Shown here: in pieces, positions 38,542 to 47,027 of the stretch
How the letters are laid out: each line of letters starts with the position of its first letter
Position numbering within the stretch: the first letter of the stretch is position 1
From: a virus
Length of the DNA stretch: 64,000 bases
Virus record (IMG/VR): IMGVR_UViG_3300032242_000723
Location: 269,116 to 333,115 of that record
Direction: 5' to 3' (one strand)
Notes under the pieces: generated by a model
Databases searched by the model: none
Told to the model about the DNA's origin: nothing
The model's input: the letters and a program-made list of their open reading frames with translations, nothing else
Program-made: the position numbers and the translations under genes

Positions 38542-40773
38542 ATGGCAATTATCCAGATTTCAAAATTACAAGCCCGATCAGGTAATCTAGTAGACCTACC
38601 TCAACTAGATGAAGCTGAGTTTGCCTGGGCATCAGATGACAAAAGACTGTTCATCGGTAAAACAACACCAAATGAAAACATCGAAGTTCTAACTGGCTAT
38701 TCAAATATTAGCTTTAGTCAGATTACAGGTTCAGTTGGTAACCTTAATATTAATCCTGTAACACTCGCTGACGGGCAAGCACTAATATATGACGGGACCA
38801 ATTGGGTAAATCGTGGCGGCGATGTCGGAGGCTTAATCAATCTAGGCAATGTTGCTAATATAAAGATCACCGGTCAAGCTGGTATTGGTTATGTGCTTCA
38901 GACAGACGGTCTAGGTAATCTATCTTGGACACCAAAAGGTGCGTTATATACCCCTATCGTCAACCTAACTAACAATACATCTGGCAATGTCATTACGATG
39001 AAGGTTGCCAACACAACGCCATATACTAACAAACAGTTAGTTACGATCAGCGGCGGCGTAATCGCAAATGCATCAGCTTCCGGCAATATAAACGGAAAAT
39101 CATTCTATGTTAAGTTGGCTACTGATTACGCATCAACTGGAAATGTAACTCTATATACTGATCTACTATTAACCACGACAGCTAACGGTGCCGGACTGAC
39201 ATCATATACTGCTAACTCAGGTGTAGCGACTGCTAGTTTAGGTTCAGGTTCAGGTACAGCAACTGCTGGCGGAACTAATACTATGGTTCAGTTTAACAAT
39301 ACTACATTGTTAGATGGTAGTTCAGACTTCACCTGGGATTTTGGTGCAGCTAAAGTTCTTACTGTTGTCGGCAACGCCAACGTAACCAATCTAAATGCAA
39401 CTGGCGTGGGTACGGCTACTCGCTTTATTTCTAACATTGCTACTGGCACTACTCCTCTTCAAGTCGTTTCTACTACTCGTGTTGCAAATCTAAACGTTGC
39501 AAACGCTGGCTATTCAGATATCGCAGGTACAGTAACGACTAATGCTCAGCCAAATATCACTTCAGTTGGATCATTATCTTCACTCACTGTAACTGGCAAT
39601 GCAAATGTTGGTAATGTAGGTACTGCACAAGTTCTCGCAACTGCAAACGTCATCTCACCTCAACTGATCTCTAATATCACTACTGGAACTGCTCCGTTTG
39701 TTGTCACTTCAACTACCCAAGTGGCAAACCTAAATGTAGCAACTGCAGGCACTGTAACAACCAATGCTCAACCAAATATCACAAGTGTTGGTACTCTAAC
39801 TGGATTGGGAGTCAATGGTACTATAACAGCAGTCAATATCACCGCAAATACAGGTGTATTCACTGGTAATGGCAATGGATTAAGTTCCATTGTTGGTGCA
39901 AATGTAACTGGAACTGTAACAAGTGCAACTAACGCATCTGCACTATTACAAAACACGTCAACAGCGACTACAGTTTACCCGACATTTACTACTTCAAGTG
40001 CGAATGGTAACTCATCTGCGGTAATCAATACTTCTATTAGTGCGAATTTAAGTAATGCCTCAATTACAGCTACGACTTTTGTTGGTGCTTTATCTGGTGC
40101 TGCAACAACAGCGGGGACAGTAACCACTAACGCACAACCAAATATCACAAGTGTTGGTACTCTCAGTGCATTAACAGTAACTGCAAATGTCGCAACAGGC
40201 GGAATCAAGACTGACAACTATTATTACGCAAACGGTGTATCAATCAGCTTTGCAGGATCATATAGTAACTCTAATGTAGCTGCTTATTTACCAACCTTTA
40301 CAGGCACTGTGGGAGCAACTGCTCTTACTACAGGTGCAAACACTACAGTAGGCACGATTACTGGTAACTGGGGACTAAGCACTGGTTCTAAGCTAACTGC
40401 AACCTACGCTGACTTAGCAGAATATTATACAGCCGATGCTACATATCTACCGGGCACAGTTCTTGCATTCGGTGGTGATCAAGAAGTAACACTTGCATTA
40501 AATGAAACAAACAAAGTTGCAGGGGTGGTAACTACAAATCCAGCATTCGTGATGAATGAAACTTGCAAAGGTCCTGCTGTAGCGATTGCTCTTCAAGGAC
40601 GTGTACCATGCAAAGTTACAGGCACTATTCACAAGGGTGACATGATGGTCAGTGCAGGAAACGGTTATGCGAAAGCATCGGAATCACCGGCAATCGGAAC
40701 TGTTATCGGCAAATCATTAGAAAACTTCGACGGCATTGATGGTATCATTGAAGTCGCAATCGGCAAAACATAA
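38542..40773 (+). CDS. tail-fibre-like protein, 743 aa
   Basis: The N-terminus (MAIIQISKLQARSGNLVDLPQLDEAEFAW..., key part LPQLDEAEFAWASDDKRLFIG) is a fibre attachment module. The long middle is built of repeats containing TVTTNAQPNITSVG and GTAPFVVTSTTQVANLNVA, also present in the fibre at 62675. The C-terminal 130 residues (TATYADLAEYYTADATYLPGT, VAGVVTTNPAFVMN, VALQGRVPCKVTG, KGDMMVSAGNGYA, GTVIGKSLE) form a domain recurring at the ends of marine phage fibres. Probably a host-contact fibre or its assembly/tip domain. Confidence 0.75.
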   Translation: MAIIQISKLQARSGNLVDLPQLDEAEFAWASDDKRLFIGKTTPNENIEVLTGYSNISFSQITGSVGNLNINPVTLADGQALIYDGTNWVNRGGDVGGLINLGNVANIKITGQAGIGYVLQTDGLGNLSWTPKGALYTPIVNLTNNTSGNVITMKVANTTPYTNKQLVTISGGVIANASASGNINGKSFYVKLATDYASTGNVTLYTDLLLTTTANGAGLTSYTANSGVATASLGSGSGTATAGGTNTMVQFNNTTLLDGSSDFTWDFGAAKVLTVVGNANVTNLNATGVGTATRFISNIATGTTPLQVVSTTRVANLNVANAGYSDIAGTVTTNAQPNITSVGSLSSLTVTGNANVGNVGTAQVLATANVISPQLISNITTGTAPFVVTSTTQVANLNVATAGTVTTNAQPNITSVGTLTGLGVNGTITAVNITANTGVFTGNGNGLSSIVGANVTGTVTSATNASALLQNTSTATTVYPTFTTSSANGNSSAVINTSISANLSNASITATTFVGALSGAATTAGTVTTNAQPNITSVGTLSALTVTANVATGGIKTDNYYYANGVSISFAGSYSNSNVAAYLPTFTGTVGATALTTGANTTVGTITGNWGLSTGSKLTATYADLAEYYTADATYLPGTVLAFGGDQEVTLALNETNKVAGVVTTNPAFVMNETCKGPAVAIALQGRVPCKVTGTIHKGDMMVSAGNGYAKASESPAIGTVIGKSLENFDGIDGIIEVAIGKT
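39526..39750 (+). repeat. fibre repeat module shared with the 62675 gene
   Basis: Encodes GTVTTNAQPNITSVG, LTVTGNANVGNVGTAQVLA, ISPQLISN and GTAPFVVTSTTQVANLNVA, almost identical at protein level to 63710-63935. Many codons differ, so the copies are old or have been recoded. Confidence 0.8.
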
Positions 40774-40784
40774 GGAATAATAAC

Positions 40785-41342
40785 ATGGCTTCATACGTTT
40801 ATACAGCATCAGGTTCGGTAGCAGCATCTGCAAACATCGCAACTGATAAGGTCAGAATCGCTACCACATCTGGTCCGATTCACTTTACTACGAGTTTTCC
40901 AAACGTTGCAATAACTGGTACGATAACCTGTGCTACCAACAGCAAAACAGTAACTGGCGTAGGTACTTCATTTACCACTGAGTTAGCAATCGGTACTTGG
41001 TTAGGGAATACGACAGGAAGTAATGTTGGCATCGTCGCAGCAATCGCAAACAACACAAGCCTTACTTTAGTTGCAAATGCTGCGGTAGCAATCTCAGGCG
41101 CTGCTGCCAGATATAATCCATATGGCGTTCCATATACTGTTGCTACAACTAGCAGTGAAATCATTCCAGCTAGTACATTAGAAAACAGCATCACAGTTGG
41201 TCAAGGCAACATTGTATCATATCTCAATGTGACTGGTGCAACTGCTGCACCGTTTAGCATCACTGAACTTGGTATGCCTCACCCAAATAGTGGTGCATCA
41301 GGCTTCCCATCTACACCAGCGAATGGCGGACCTAGCAGCTAA
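40785..41342 (+). CDS. virion structural protein, 185 aa
   Basis: An Ala/Thr/Gly/Val-rich beta protein starting MASYVYTASGSVAASANIATDK, with TGTITCATNSKTVTGVGTSF. This T-V-x-G-x-G-T-x-F pattern is frequent in phage structural repeats and recurs in the next gene (SNIVVGLGTDF). The end is Pro/Ser/Gly-rich. It begins 11 bases after the fibre stop with aagga as ribosome site, so it probably shares the fibre transcript. Exact role unknown. Confidence 0.6.
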   Translation: MASYVYTASGSVAASANIATDKVRIATTSGPIHFTTSFPNVAITGTITCATNSKTVTGVGTSFTTELAIGTWLGNTTGSNVGIVAAIANNTSLTLVANAAVAISGAAARYNPYGVPYTVATTSSEIIPASTLENSITVGQGNIVSYLNVTGATAAPFSITELGMPHPNSGASGFPSTPANGGPSS

Positions 41343-41348
41343 AAAACG

Positions 41349-41442
41349 CTCCTGTTTGATAAATAGATTCATACGCTCTCGCTCGGAGAGTTTATGCAGT
41401 TTAACCCACTGCGTAGCAAGTAGACCTTGCACCAAACAGGAG
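41349..41442 (+). promoter_or_regulatory. 10-bp inverted repeat enclosing a late promoter and hiding a ribosome site
   Basis: CTCCTGTTTG (41349-41358) is the exact reverse complement of CAAACAGGAG (41433-41442), which includes the AGGAG ribosome site of the gene at 41450. Between the arms lie the late box 41358-41365 and three small hairpins (41376-41390, 41396-41412, 41416-41430). RNA begun at the internal promoter lacks the left arm; read-through RNA can form the masking stem. Confidence 0.7.
41358..41365 (+). promoter_or_regulatory. late promoter GATAAATA
   Basis: Late box with predicted start A41371, giving a structured leader of about 79 bases before ATG 41450. Confidence 0.7.
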
Positions 41443-41449
41443 AAAACAA

Positions 41450-42817
41450 ATGGGTCGTCCTCTAAAAATCGCAAAAGCACAAGCCGTGCTTACTATCACT
41501 GATACCAATACAAATGGTACTGTGACTGTCACACAAAATCTAACTACTGAACCAACCGTTGGCGTAGCTGAATGGATGAAGTTCACTGTAGCAACTACAG
41601 TCGGTGGTCTAACCGCAGGTCAAACTTACTACATTCTTGCTATTACTGGTAATAACACATTCACTGTCTCATCAACACAAAAAAGCGTTCAACCACAAGT
41701 TAGCCCAACATTATCTACTACTACAGGTGGTTCTGTTAGTGCAACTGTTAACGCTGTTGACATGTACTTCAACAATCCAGATGGTGGCACTGGTTATCCA
41801 GCAACTAACGCAAATACTTATTCAGTAGTCGGTGGTAACACTGCACTTTATGGTAAGCAAGTTCTTTGTAACGTAGCATTCGGTGTCAATGGAACTGGTA
41901 CTGTATTTGCTAATGCAAGTAGCAACATCGTAGTTGGTCTTGGTACTGACTTCGCGAATCTTGCAACTGGTACAATACTATTTTCAACTGGTACGGACGG
42001 CACCGTGACTCTTCTCGGTACAGGCACTGCAACTAAGGGCAATCTAACAGTTGCACTAGCTAACTCTGCTGCAAACGGTACTATCGGTACTTCAGGAAAT
42101 GCACAGACACTATCAGTCAACACTCCGGTTGTATTTAACAGCACATTCGGTGGCAACATCACGTCTGGTACTACTTATTATGTTAAGGCTATCGCTAACG
42201 CAGCCGCATTCACTGTATCAACTACAGTTGGTGGTGCAACTTTAGCATTGAGTGCAAACGCTTCTGTAACTGGTAATGCGATTCAAAATCGTGTTGTTCT
42301 TGGTGCTGTATCTTCAAACGATGCTAGTGCAAATGCATTTGTTCAAGCACTTCCAGAAGCAGGCTATATTGTCCGTCAAAAGGGCAAGACAAAGTATCTC
42401 GTAACTGGCACAACAACGGCTATTACTGGTGCGGTTTATACTGCTAACGTCGCAAACACTGCGTTGACACCAAACACAATGTCAATCATTGCAACTAACG
42501 CGGCATCTGGTACACAGTATATTTCAAGCGTGAATGATCATAGTTCACAACTATTCCCAGCAACTGTTGCTCCTGGTTCATTAGTAACTGGTACTGTATA
42601 TACAATCTACAGTGCAGGTACTACCAACTGGACATCAGTTGGTGCAGCCGCAAACATCACTGGTGTCACATTCGCTGCTACTGGTACTGCTTCTGGTACA
42701 GGTTTAGCAGTGTTGAGTACTGTTAACCCGGATGTTATTTCTTCATTCAACACAGCCGCTGTTGCGAATGCTGCAAATGGTCAGCCAAACCCAATCGTCA
42801 CTATCAACAACGCATAA
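41450..42817 (+). CDS. virion structural protein, 455 aa
   Basis: Starts MGRPLKIAKAQAVLTITDTN. It is beta-rich and low in charge, with repeats of the type AGQTYYILAITGNNTFTVS and SGTTYYVKAIANAAAFTVS, which resemble short beta-hairpin repeats of phage surface proteins. GYIVRQKGKTKYLVTG near residue 308 is a small basic module I recall from marine phage structural proteins. It has a dedicated late promoter, a structured leader and an AGGAG ribosome site. Probably a high-copy virion protein; location unknown. Confidence 0.6.
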   Translation: MGRPLKIAKAQAVLTITDTNTNGTVTVTQNLTTEPTVGVAEWMKFTVATTVGGLTAGQTYYILAITGNNTFTVSSTQKSVQPQVSPTLSTTTGGSVSATVNAVDMYFNNPDGGTGYPATNANTYSVVGGNTALYGKQVLCNVAFGVNGTGTVFANASSNIVVGLGTDFANLATGTILFSTGTDGTVTLLGTGTATKGNLTVALANSAANGTIGTSGNAQTLSVNTPVVFNSTFGGNITSGTTYYVKAIANAAAFTVSTTVGGATLALSANASVTGNAIQNRVVLGAVSSNDASANAFVQALPEAGYIVRQKGKTKYLVTGTTTAITGAVYTANVANTALTPNTMSIIATNAASGTQYISSVNDHSSQLFPATVAPGSLVTGTVYTIYSAGTTNWTSVGAAANITGVTFAATGTASGTGLAVLSTVNPDVISSFNTAAVANAANGQPNPIVTINNA

Positions 42818-42828
42818 GGATTATTGGT

Positions 42829-43152
42829 ATGGTTCAGCCTTCTTCCATTAGACAAATCAAGCAGACTGAAACCGACGTTGCAGTCCTTCAGGTACAGTAT
42901 AAGAACATCGAAGAAAAAGTTGATGATCTAAAAACTGACCTGAAGGACTTGCGAACACACCTAGATACTCATAATGAAGCCACGCATAATCTTATTAAAG
43001 AATATCAAAAAGATAATGTGACTGCACACAAGGCAATGGATACTAAGATTTCCGTGCTAGAAAAGTGGAGATGGATGATTATGGGTGCTGGGGTATTAGC
43101 AGGTGCAATAGGTTTTCCTGTGATAGAAAAACTATTAGGTATGGTTCATTAA
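42829..43152 (+). CDS. holin/hemolysin-XhlA-like membrane protein, 107 aa
   Basis: A long coiled coil (residues 10-75: QTETDVAVLQVQYKNIEEKVDDLK and following heptads) ends in a short basic turn (EKWRW) and a single hydrophobic helix MIMGAGVLAGAIGFPVI at the C-terminus. This matches the layout of XhlA-type proteins that assist holin-mediated lysis, though scaffold or anchor roles are possible. It overlaps the convergent Nudix gene by 4 bases. Confidence 0.6.
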   Translation: MVQPSSIRQIKQTETDVAVLQVQYKNIEEKVDDLKTDLKDLRTHLDTHNEATHNLIKEYQKDNVTAHKAMDTKISVLEKWRWMIMGAGVLAGAIGFPVIEKLLGMVH

Positions 43153-43556
43153 GTATTAGTTAACGATTTGAGTTTCTCTATCACTATATCGATATTAACA
43201 GTGGAGAACAAGCCGGGATGTAAGGGTTTAGGATAGTTATCTTTTCCGACCCAAGCATACCCGACATGTTCTCCATTTAGTTTTGGAATAAACTCTTCTT
43301 CAACTTGACAGAAGAAGGTATGATAAGTGAATGTATTGTTCACAAACTTCTGAATCGGAATCAACTTCCAATCATTGTCAAATAATCCCATCTCTTCATT
43401 GCATTCACGCTCAATGCCATCATACAATGTTTCATCATCTTCTATCCCGCCACCAGGCATACTCCATGTTGGGCTTTTTGAATCCGCCCTGAGTAGATAA
43501 AGATAACGATTTGTTGAGGAGCTATAGAAGAATACTCCTGCTGCGGTTGATGACAT
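43149..43556 (-). CDS. Nudix hydrolase
   Basis: 135 aa with a complete Nudix box, GGIEDDETLYDGIERECNEEMGL (written in parts: G-x5-E = GGIEDDE, then R-E-C-N-E-E-M-G-L). Upstream, SPTWSMPGGG leads into it. The family cleaves nucleoside diphosphate derivatives (oxidised nucleotides, NAD-type cofactors, RNA caps). T4 itself has the Nudix gene nudE, but no close identity is implied. It is the last gene of the minus-strand block and shares one base with its upstream neighbour. Confidence 0.92.
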   Translation of the reverse strand: MSSTAAGVFFYSSSTNRYLYLLRADSKSPTWSMPGGGIEDDETLYDGIERECNEEMGLFDNDWKLIPIQKFVNNTFTYHTFFCQVEEEFIPKLNGEHVGYAWVGKDNYPKPLHPGLFSTVNIDIVIEKLKSLTNT

Positions 43557-44932
43557 TAGATTACGATGCTGTAGTCGCCCTGATCATACCAGCCCTCATA
43601 TGATTTTCTCCACATGCCATCAGTATTTATAAAACGATATTGAACCTGAGTGGTGAGATTGGTTACGAACTCTACCGTAGTAGCAGTCTGTGCATTAAAC
43701 GACACTACCCATTTCGCTAATGAAGCATTATATTCAATGATGTCGTTCGCGTAAGCAACTAATCCACCCCATGCAACAGTAGTATCACCTGTATGTCCGA
43801 TGTCTTCTACGATAAGATATCTTTTGCCAGGAGTGGGACCAGGTAAGCCCGCATTAGGTCCGGTCAACAGTGGATTAATCACGCTATCAACCGGTGGAAG
43901 TGTATTTTGAGGCAATGTATCAGGATCAATATTGTAGATCAAAAAGCGATCATCGTTTGGATCAGGAACAATCGTACCTACAATGTCGTCTGGCATATAA
44001 GGATTCTGTAGCCAAATCTGAGAGATACCGGGCTTAACATTACCGTACACATTGAGCAATGCTGACCAGTATAGGTTCGTTTCAGGGCTATTGGGAAGAA
44101 CTAATGCTTCATTAGACGGGAAGAATGGTTCGTTTGCCGGTAGTAACTGTAGCTGATTACCTAACAATAGTACCTTATATCCATATGGAGTGATCTTTTG
44201 TCTTGTACCTAATAATAGATCCTCATCTTGTACATCCTGTAGTGCAGCACCTTTGTATATAGATGCAATGATCTTTTGAATCACGCCCATCTTCTTTAGT
44301 TTTGATGCTGCCGAAATCCAGATAGGCATGTAAAACTTCCAAGTCATTACATCAATAGGATTACCTGATCCTTGTGGGATTGATCTACTTGAGAAAGTTA
44401 ATCCATCTTGGAATACAACAGACAACGAAGTCCAGTCAACATAGTTATCAGTGCTTTGAATCTCAAGTGCAGGATTGAATAGTGTACCAAGTTGTTCAAT
44501 CAACTCAAGTTTTTGTTGATAGTTGGTAGTCCAAAAGTCAACAGTTACTCTAAGTGTATACGGAACTGGCATTAGTCTTTCAATAGTAAATGCTTGTCCT
44601 TGTGTAGTTTCATAATCACCAGTCTCAGGATTCAATGCTCGTTGTCTCACATTGATCTTGTCAACGAACCAAGGATCCTGTGTTCTCTTTTGATCATACT
44701 CAATTCCAGATACATAATATGTAATCATTGGAGCAGATGGCAAGTTGCTCGCACTGTTGTTAGCAAGAATAGTTGCGGCCTGACGACTACTGTCACCATA
44801 CATGATAGGTACACGCATCAATATCTCATTACCGTTTGGATCTTTGCCCTTGGTTACTTGCCAGGAACTAAAGATTTTCGCGAACTGGATCAGAAAACGA
44901 CGGATCTGATTATCATAAAAAAAGTCGGCCAA
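43556..44932 (-). CDS. virion structural protein of T4-like marine phages, 458 aa
   Basis: TTG start at 44932, 12 bases after the preceding stop. The N-terminus reads ADFFYDNQIRRFLIQFAKIFSS, then RVPIMYGDSSRQAATIL, VDKINVRQRALNPETGDYETTQG, FTIERLMPVPYTLRVTVDFWT and FNPALEIQSTDNYVDWTSL. I recall each of these blocks in a cyanophage structural protein. The second half carries less conserved sequence. A tail or baseplate role is probable; the T4 counterpart is unclear. Confidence 0.72.
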   Translation of the reverse strand: MADFFYDNQIRRFLIQFAKIFSSWQVTKGKDPNGNEILMRVPIMYGDSSRQAATILANNSASNLPSAPMITYYVSGIEYDQKRTQDPWFVDKINVRQRALNPETGDYETTQGQAFTIERLMPVPYTLRVTVDFWTTNYQQKLELIEQLGTLFNPALEIQSTDNYVDWTSLSVVFQDGLTFSSRSIPQGSGNPIDVMTWKFYMPIWISAASKLKKMGVIQKIIASIYKGAALQDVQDEDLLLGTRQKITPYGYKVLLLGNQLQLLPANEPFFPSNEALVLPNSPETNLYWSALLNVYGNVKPGISQIWLQNPYMPDDIVGTIVPDPNDDRFLIYNIDPDTLPQNTLPPVDSVINPLLTGPNAGLPGPTPGKRYLIVEDIGHTGDTTVAWGGLVAYANDIIEYNASLAKWVVSFNAQTATTVEFVTNLTTQVQYRFINTDGMWRKSYEGWYDQGDYSIVI

Positions 44933-44944
44933 GGTGTGTCTTTC

Positions 44945-46666
44945 TTATACTACTGGAGGCAATGTATCTGGCTTCGGAGATAACACAGATGATAGTGGTT
45001 GAAGCTGCGGTACTGCTGTTCCACTGCTATTTAGATAGATTTCCTTATCGTTATTTATAAAGCTATTCATCTGCGACTGGTTAGCGACAGAATTGAATCC
45101 AGTTTGTGTTCTAACCTTCTCAGAGATACGAACCCACATCTTGCCGTCCCAACGATATAATATCTGCGGAAGATAATCAATGCGTAAGAAGTAATCTCCA
45201 ACTTGCGGACTTGCAGGGAAAGCAATACCAGCACCAGTTGGGAAACCATTTGGAGCTTGTCCATCACCAGTAGCATATCCAGTAGAGTAACCAAATGATC
45301 TTGGGCTTGAGCGAGCGATAAACTGATATCCAGGAATACAGTCTGCACGATAGTCCATGTTGATCGTGACATCACCAACAAATCCAGGCTGTGTTGGGTC
45401 TTGGTCTGCTGTTGCATAAGTGTTATCTGCTGTACCATAAGGACCAACGATCATACCTAATGATTGAACTGCTAATATCTTTGTCGTTTCAACTGAACCT
45501 GAGCCACCATCTGTTCTTTGCGGAGCCTGTTCAATGATAGACAACTGAGTTTGCATAAACTTGTCAATCTTCTCATTGATGCCAACCGAGTCAACTGTCA
45601 TATCCCAGATGCTTGATAGAGCCTGTTTGCTGATCTTGATTCCCGCTGCTGGATTTCTATAGCGTGGGTCACGAATCATTACAACCGAACCAGTAGCAGA
45701 TGGAGTAGATGCATATGGATTGCTATTGATACCAATAGGAGGTGCAGGCTGATTATACTTTTTAGACAGAACATTGTTTGATTCATACTCACCATATGTA
45801 GGTACGATATACAACTTGCTCGTATCGTATCCAGATTGTGGAAGTAATCGTTCTGCTTCAGTAAGAGCGGCGTTATTGACCGCGATATTCTTATTATATG
45901 TTGACAAGATGTCAGCAAGACTACCATTATCAACTGCTACCCAGTATGTCATATTAGGTGGAGTAGTACCAACTGGTACCTCTATAAGTGATTCATAGAT
46001 TTTGCCACCATAGTTGACTGTGTAGCCGGGTGGATATGTCTTGTTAGGATCAAAGTCACCAAGATAGTTGTCTTGTTCAACTGGTGCGTTGAGGATGTCA
46101 CCGAACTCTTCACTGTTAACAAGTGGTTCGCACTTGATACGCCATAGATGAGGATACCATGTTTGAGTAAACCCTTCACTCGCATAGTTAGAATCAGTGA
46201 TCTGGTAGAAACGCTTTAATGCTGTTGGTAGTTTTTCATCTAGTGGATTGTAATCAAGCAAGTGAGGTAACTCAAGCACATCGCCAACCATTAACTTACG
46301 ACCAATGATGTCAATCATGTCGTTATAGTGAACTACGATAAAGATGATATCATTGTTTAGAAATAGACCAAACTGACTTAGGTCGAAATCAAGGTTTTGA
46401 ACGGAGTAGTGGCCTCTGAGTCTGTATATATTCTCATCATACTTACGGTCTCTGTTTTCAAGAAACAATAAATCCTGAATCTGAGTAGGATCGGGTTCTA
46501 AATATTGCGGCTGCGTAGCGTCAATAGATGGCCCTTGATTTGTTACGCCCGCATACTTGTGGATATACAAATCGGTGCCGCCGACCGTCAGCATCTCTGA
46601 GATCGTGCGATCTAGGAATCTGTAGTCGTCTTGCTTATTGGGTCTGTAAAGTGATAAACGAGGCAT
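44945..46666 (-). CDS. virion structural protein of T4-like marine phages, 573 aa
   Basis: The frame opens at 46708, but I start at ATG 46666 because a late promoter GATAAATA lies exactly 5 bases before it and the protein then starts MPRLSLYRPNKQDDYRFLDR. Recognisable blocks are TVGGTDLYIHKYAG, LLFLENRDRKYDENIYRLRG, NLDFDLSQFGLFLNND and LMVGDVLELPHLLDYNPL. I recall them in a cyanophage structural protein encoded next to the 44932 protein. It is transcribed as a minus-strand late unit together with the 43556 and 43149 genes. Confidence 0.75.
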   Translation of the reverse strand: MPRLSLYRPNKQDDYRFLDRTISEMLTVGGTDLYIHKYAGVTNQGPSIDATQPQYLEPDPTQIQDLLFLENRDRKYDENIYRLRGHYSVQNLDFDLSQFGLFLNNDIIFIVVHYNDMIDIIGRKLMVGDVLELPHLLDYNPLDEKLPTALKRFYQITDSNYASEGFTQTWYPHLWRIKCEPLVNSEEFGDILNAPVEQDNYLGDFDPNKTYPPGYTVNYGGKIYESLIEVPVGTTPPNMTYWVAVDNGSLADILSTYNKNIAVNNAALTEAERLLPQSGYDTSKLYIVPTYGEYESNNVLSKKYNQPAPPIGINSNPYASTPSATGSVVMIRDPRYRNPAAGIKISKQALSSIWDMTVDSVGINEKIDKFMQTQLSIIEQAPQRTDGGSGSVETTKILAVQSLGMIVGPYGTADNTYATADQDPTQPGFVGDVTINMDYRADCIPGYQFIARSSPRSFGYSTGYATGDGQAPNGFPTGAGIAFPASPQVGDYFLRIDYLPQILYRWDGKMWVRISEKVRTQTGFNSVANQSQMNSFINNDKEIYLNSSGTAVPQLQPLSSVLSPKPDTLPPVV

Positions 46667-46671
46667 ATCTT

Positions 46672-46679
46672 TATTTATC
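46672..46679 (-). promoter_or_regulatory. minus-strand late promoter GATAAATA, leaderless spacing
   Basis: On the minus strand: GATAAATA, aagat, then ATG 46666. The same 5-base geometry as the plus-strand leaderless late genes fixes the start codon. Confidence 0.8.
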
Positions 46680-46701
46680 GTTATTTTTTGGATAATAGCA
46701 G

Positions 46702-46730
46702 TTGACAATGGTTACCCGTTTTGCTATATT
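46702..46730 (+). promoter_or_regulatory. strong sigma70-type promoter
   Basis: TTGACA (46702-46707), 17-base spacer, TATATT (46725-46730). Sequence downstream of the -10 (gaatcatagacaga...cacacaaac) is repeated at the 18860 promoter. Confidence 0.88.
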
Positions 46731-46766
46731 GAATCATAGACAGACACACAAACAAGGAAGACTAAA

Positions 46767-46964
46767 ATGGACATCGTAATGAAAGTAATCGAAGGTTTCG
46801 GTGAAGCTGGTCGCGATACTACTGTTGATTCAAACGCTCAGTTCTATGTCAAGTTGTATAACCCTGAGTTACAGTTTGACATGTGCGGCTACGAGACGCT
46901 TGATGAAGCGATCCAAGAGCTGGAATATGCGGCCAAGATTATTGTCAAACGTAAGTTACAATAA
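46767..46964 (+). CDS. hypothetical protein, 65 aa
   Basis: A small acidic alpha/beta protein: MDIVMKVIEGFGEAGRD, DSNAQFYVKLYNPELQFDM, YETLDEAIQELEYAAKIIVKRK. It has aagga before ATG and a strong early promoter of its own. Probably an early host-takeover protein; no domain recognised. Confidence 0.7.
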   Translation: MDIVMKVIEGFGEAGRDTTVDSNAQFYVKLYNPELQFDMCGYETLDEAIQELEYAAKIIVKRKLQ

Positions 46965-46967
46965 CAG

Positions 46968-46996
46968 TTGACATTAATACATCATGGATGTATAGT
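46968..46996 (+). promoter_or_regulatory. strong sigma70-type promoter
   Basis: TTGACA (46968-46973), 17-base spacer, TATAGT (46991-46996); predicted start about 47003; ribosome site cggag before ATG 47028. Confidence 0.85.
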
Positions 46997-47027
46997 GTAT
47001 AAGTAGAGTCGGAAAACGGAGACTAAC

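Noticed and set aside
39526-40773. Bacterial adhesin or host gene from repeated TTNAQPNITSVG motifs
   Set aside because: The repeats, N-terminal attachment motif, late promoter and synteny with other virion genes fit phage fibres; there is no signal peptide or autotransporter feature.
41366-41445. Cloverleaf-like fold resembling a tRNA gene
   Set aside because: One hairpin has a 5-bp stem and 7-base loop like an anticodon arm, but the third loop has 5 bases and lacks the TTC core, and the flanking stem does not match a 7-bp acceptor. It is better explained as an mRNA leader structure.
40880-42162. Long minus-strand frames opposite Ala/Thr/Val-rich virion genes
   Set aside because: Low-complexity GCN/ACN-rich coding sequence leaves the complementary frames open by composition; none has a promoter or ribosome site.
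46667-46708. Longer start for the minus-strand 44945 gene
   Set aside because: The open frame continues to 46708, but a late promoter with the standard 5-base spacing points to ATG 46666, and the upstream codons cover the promoter.
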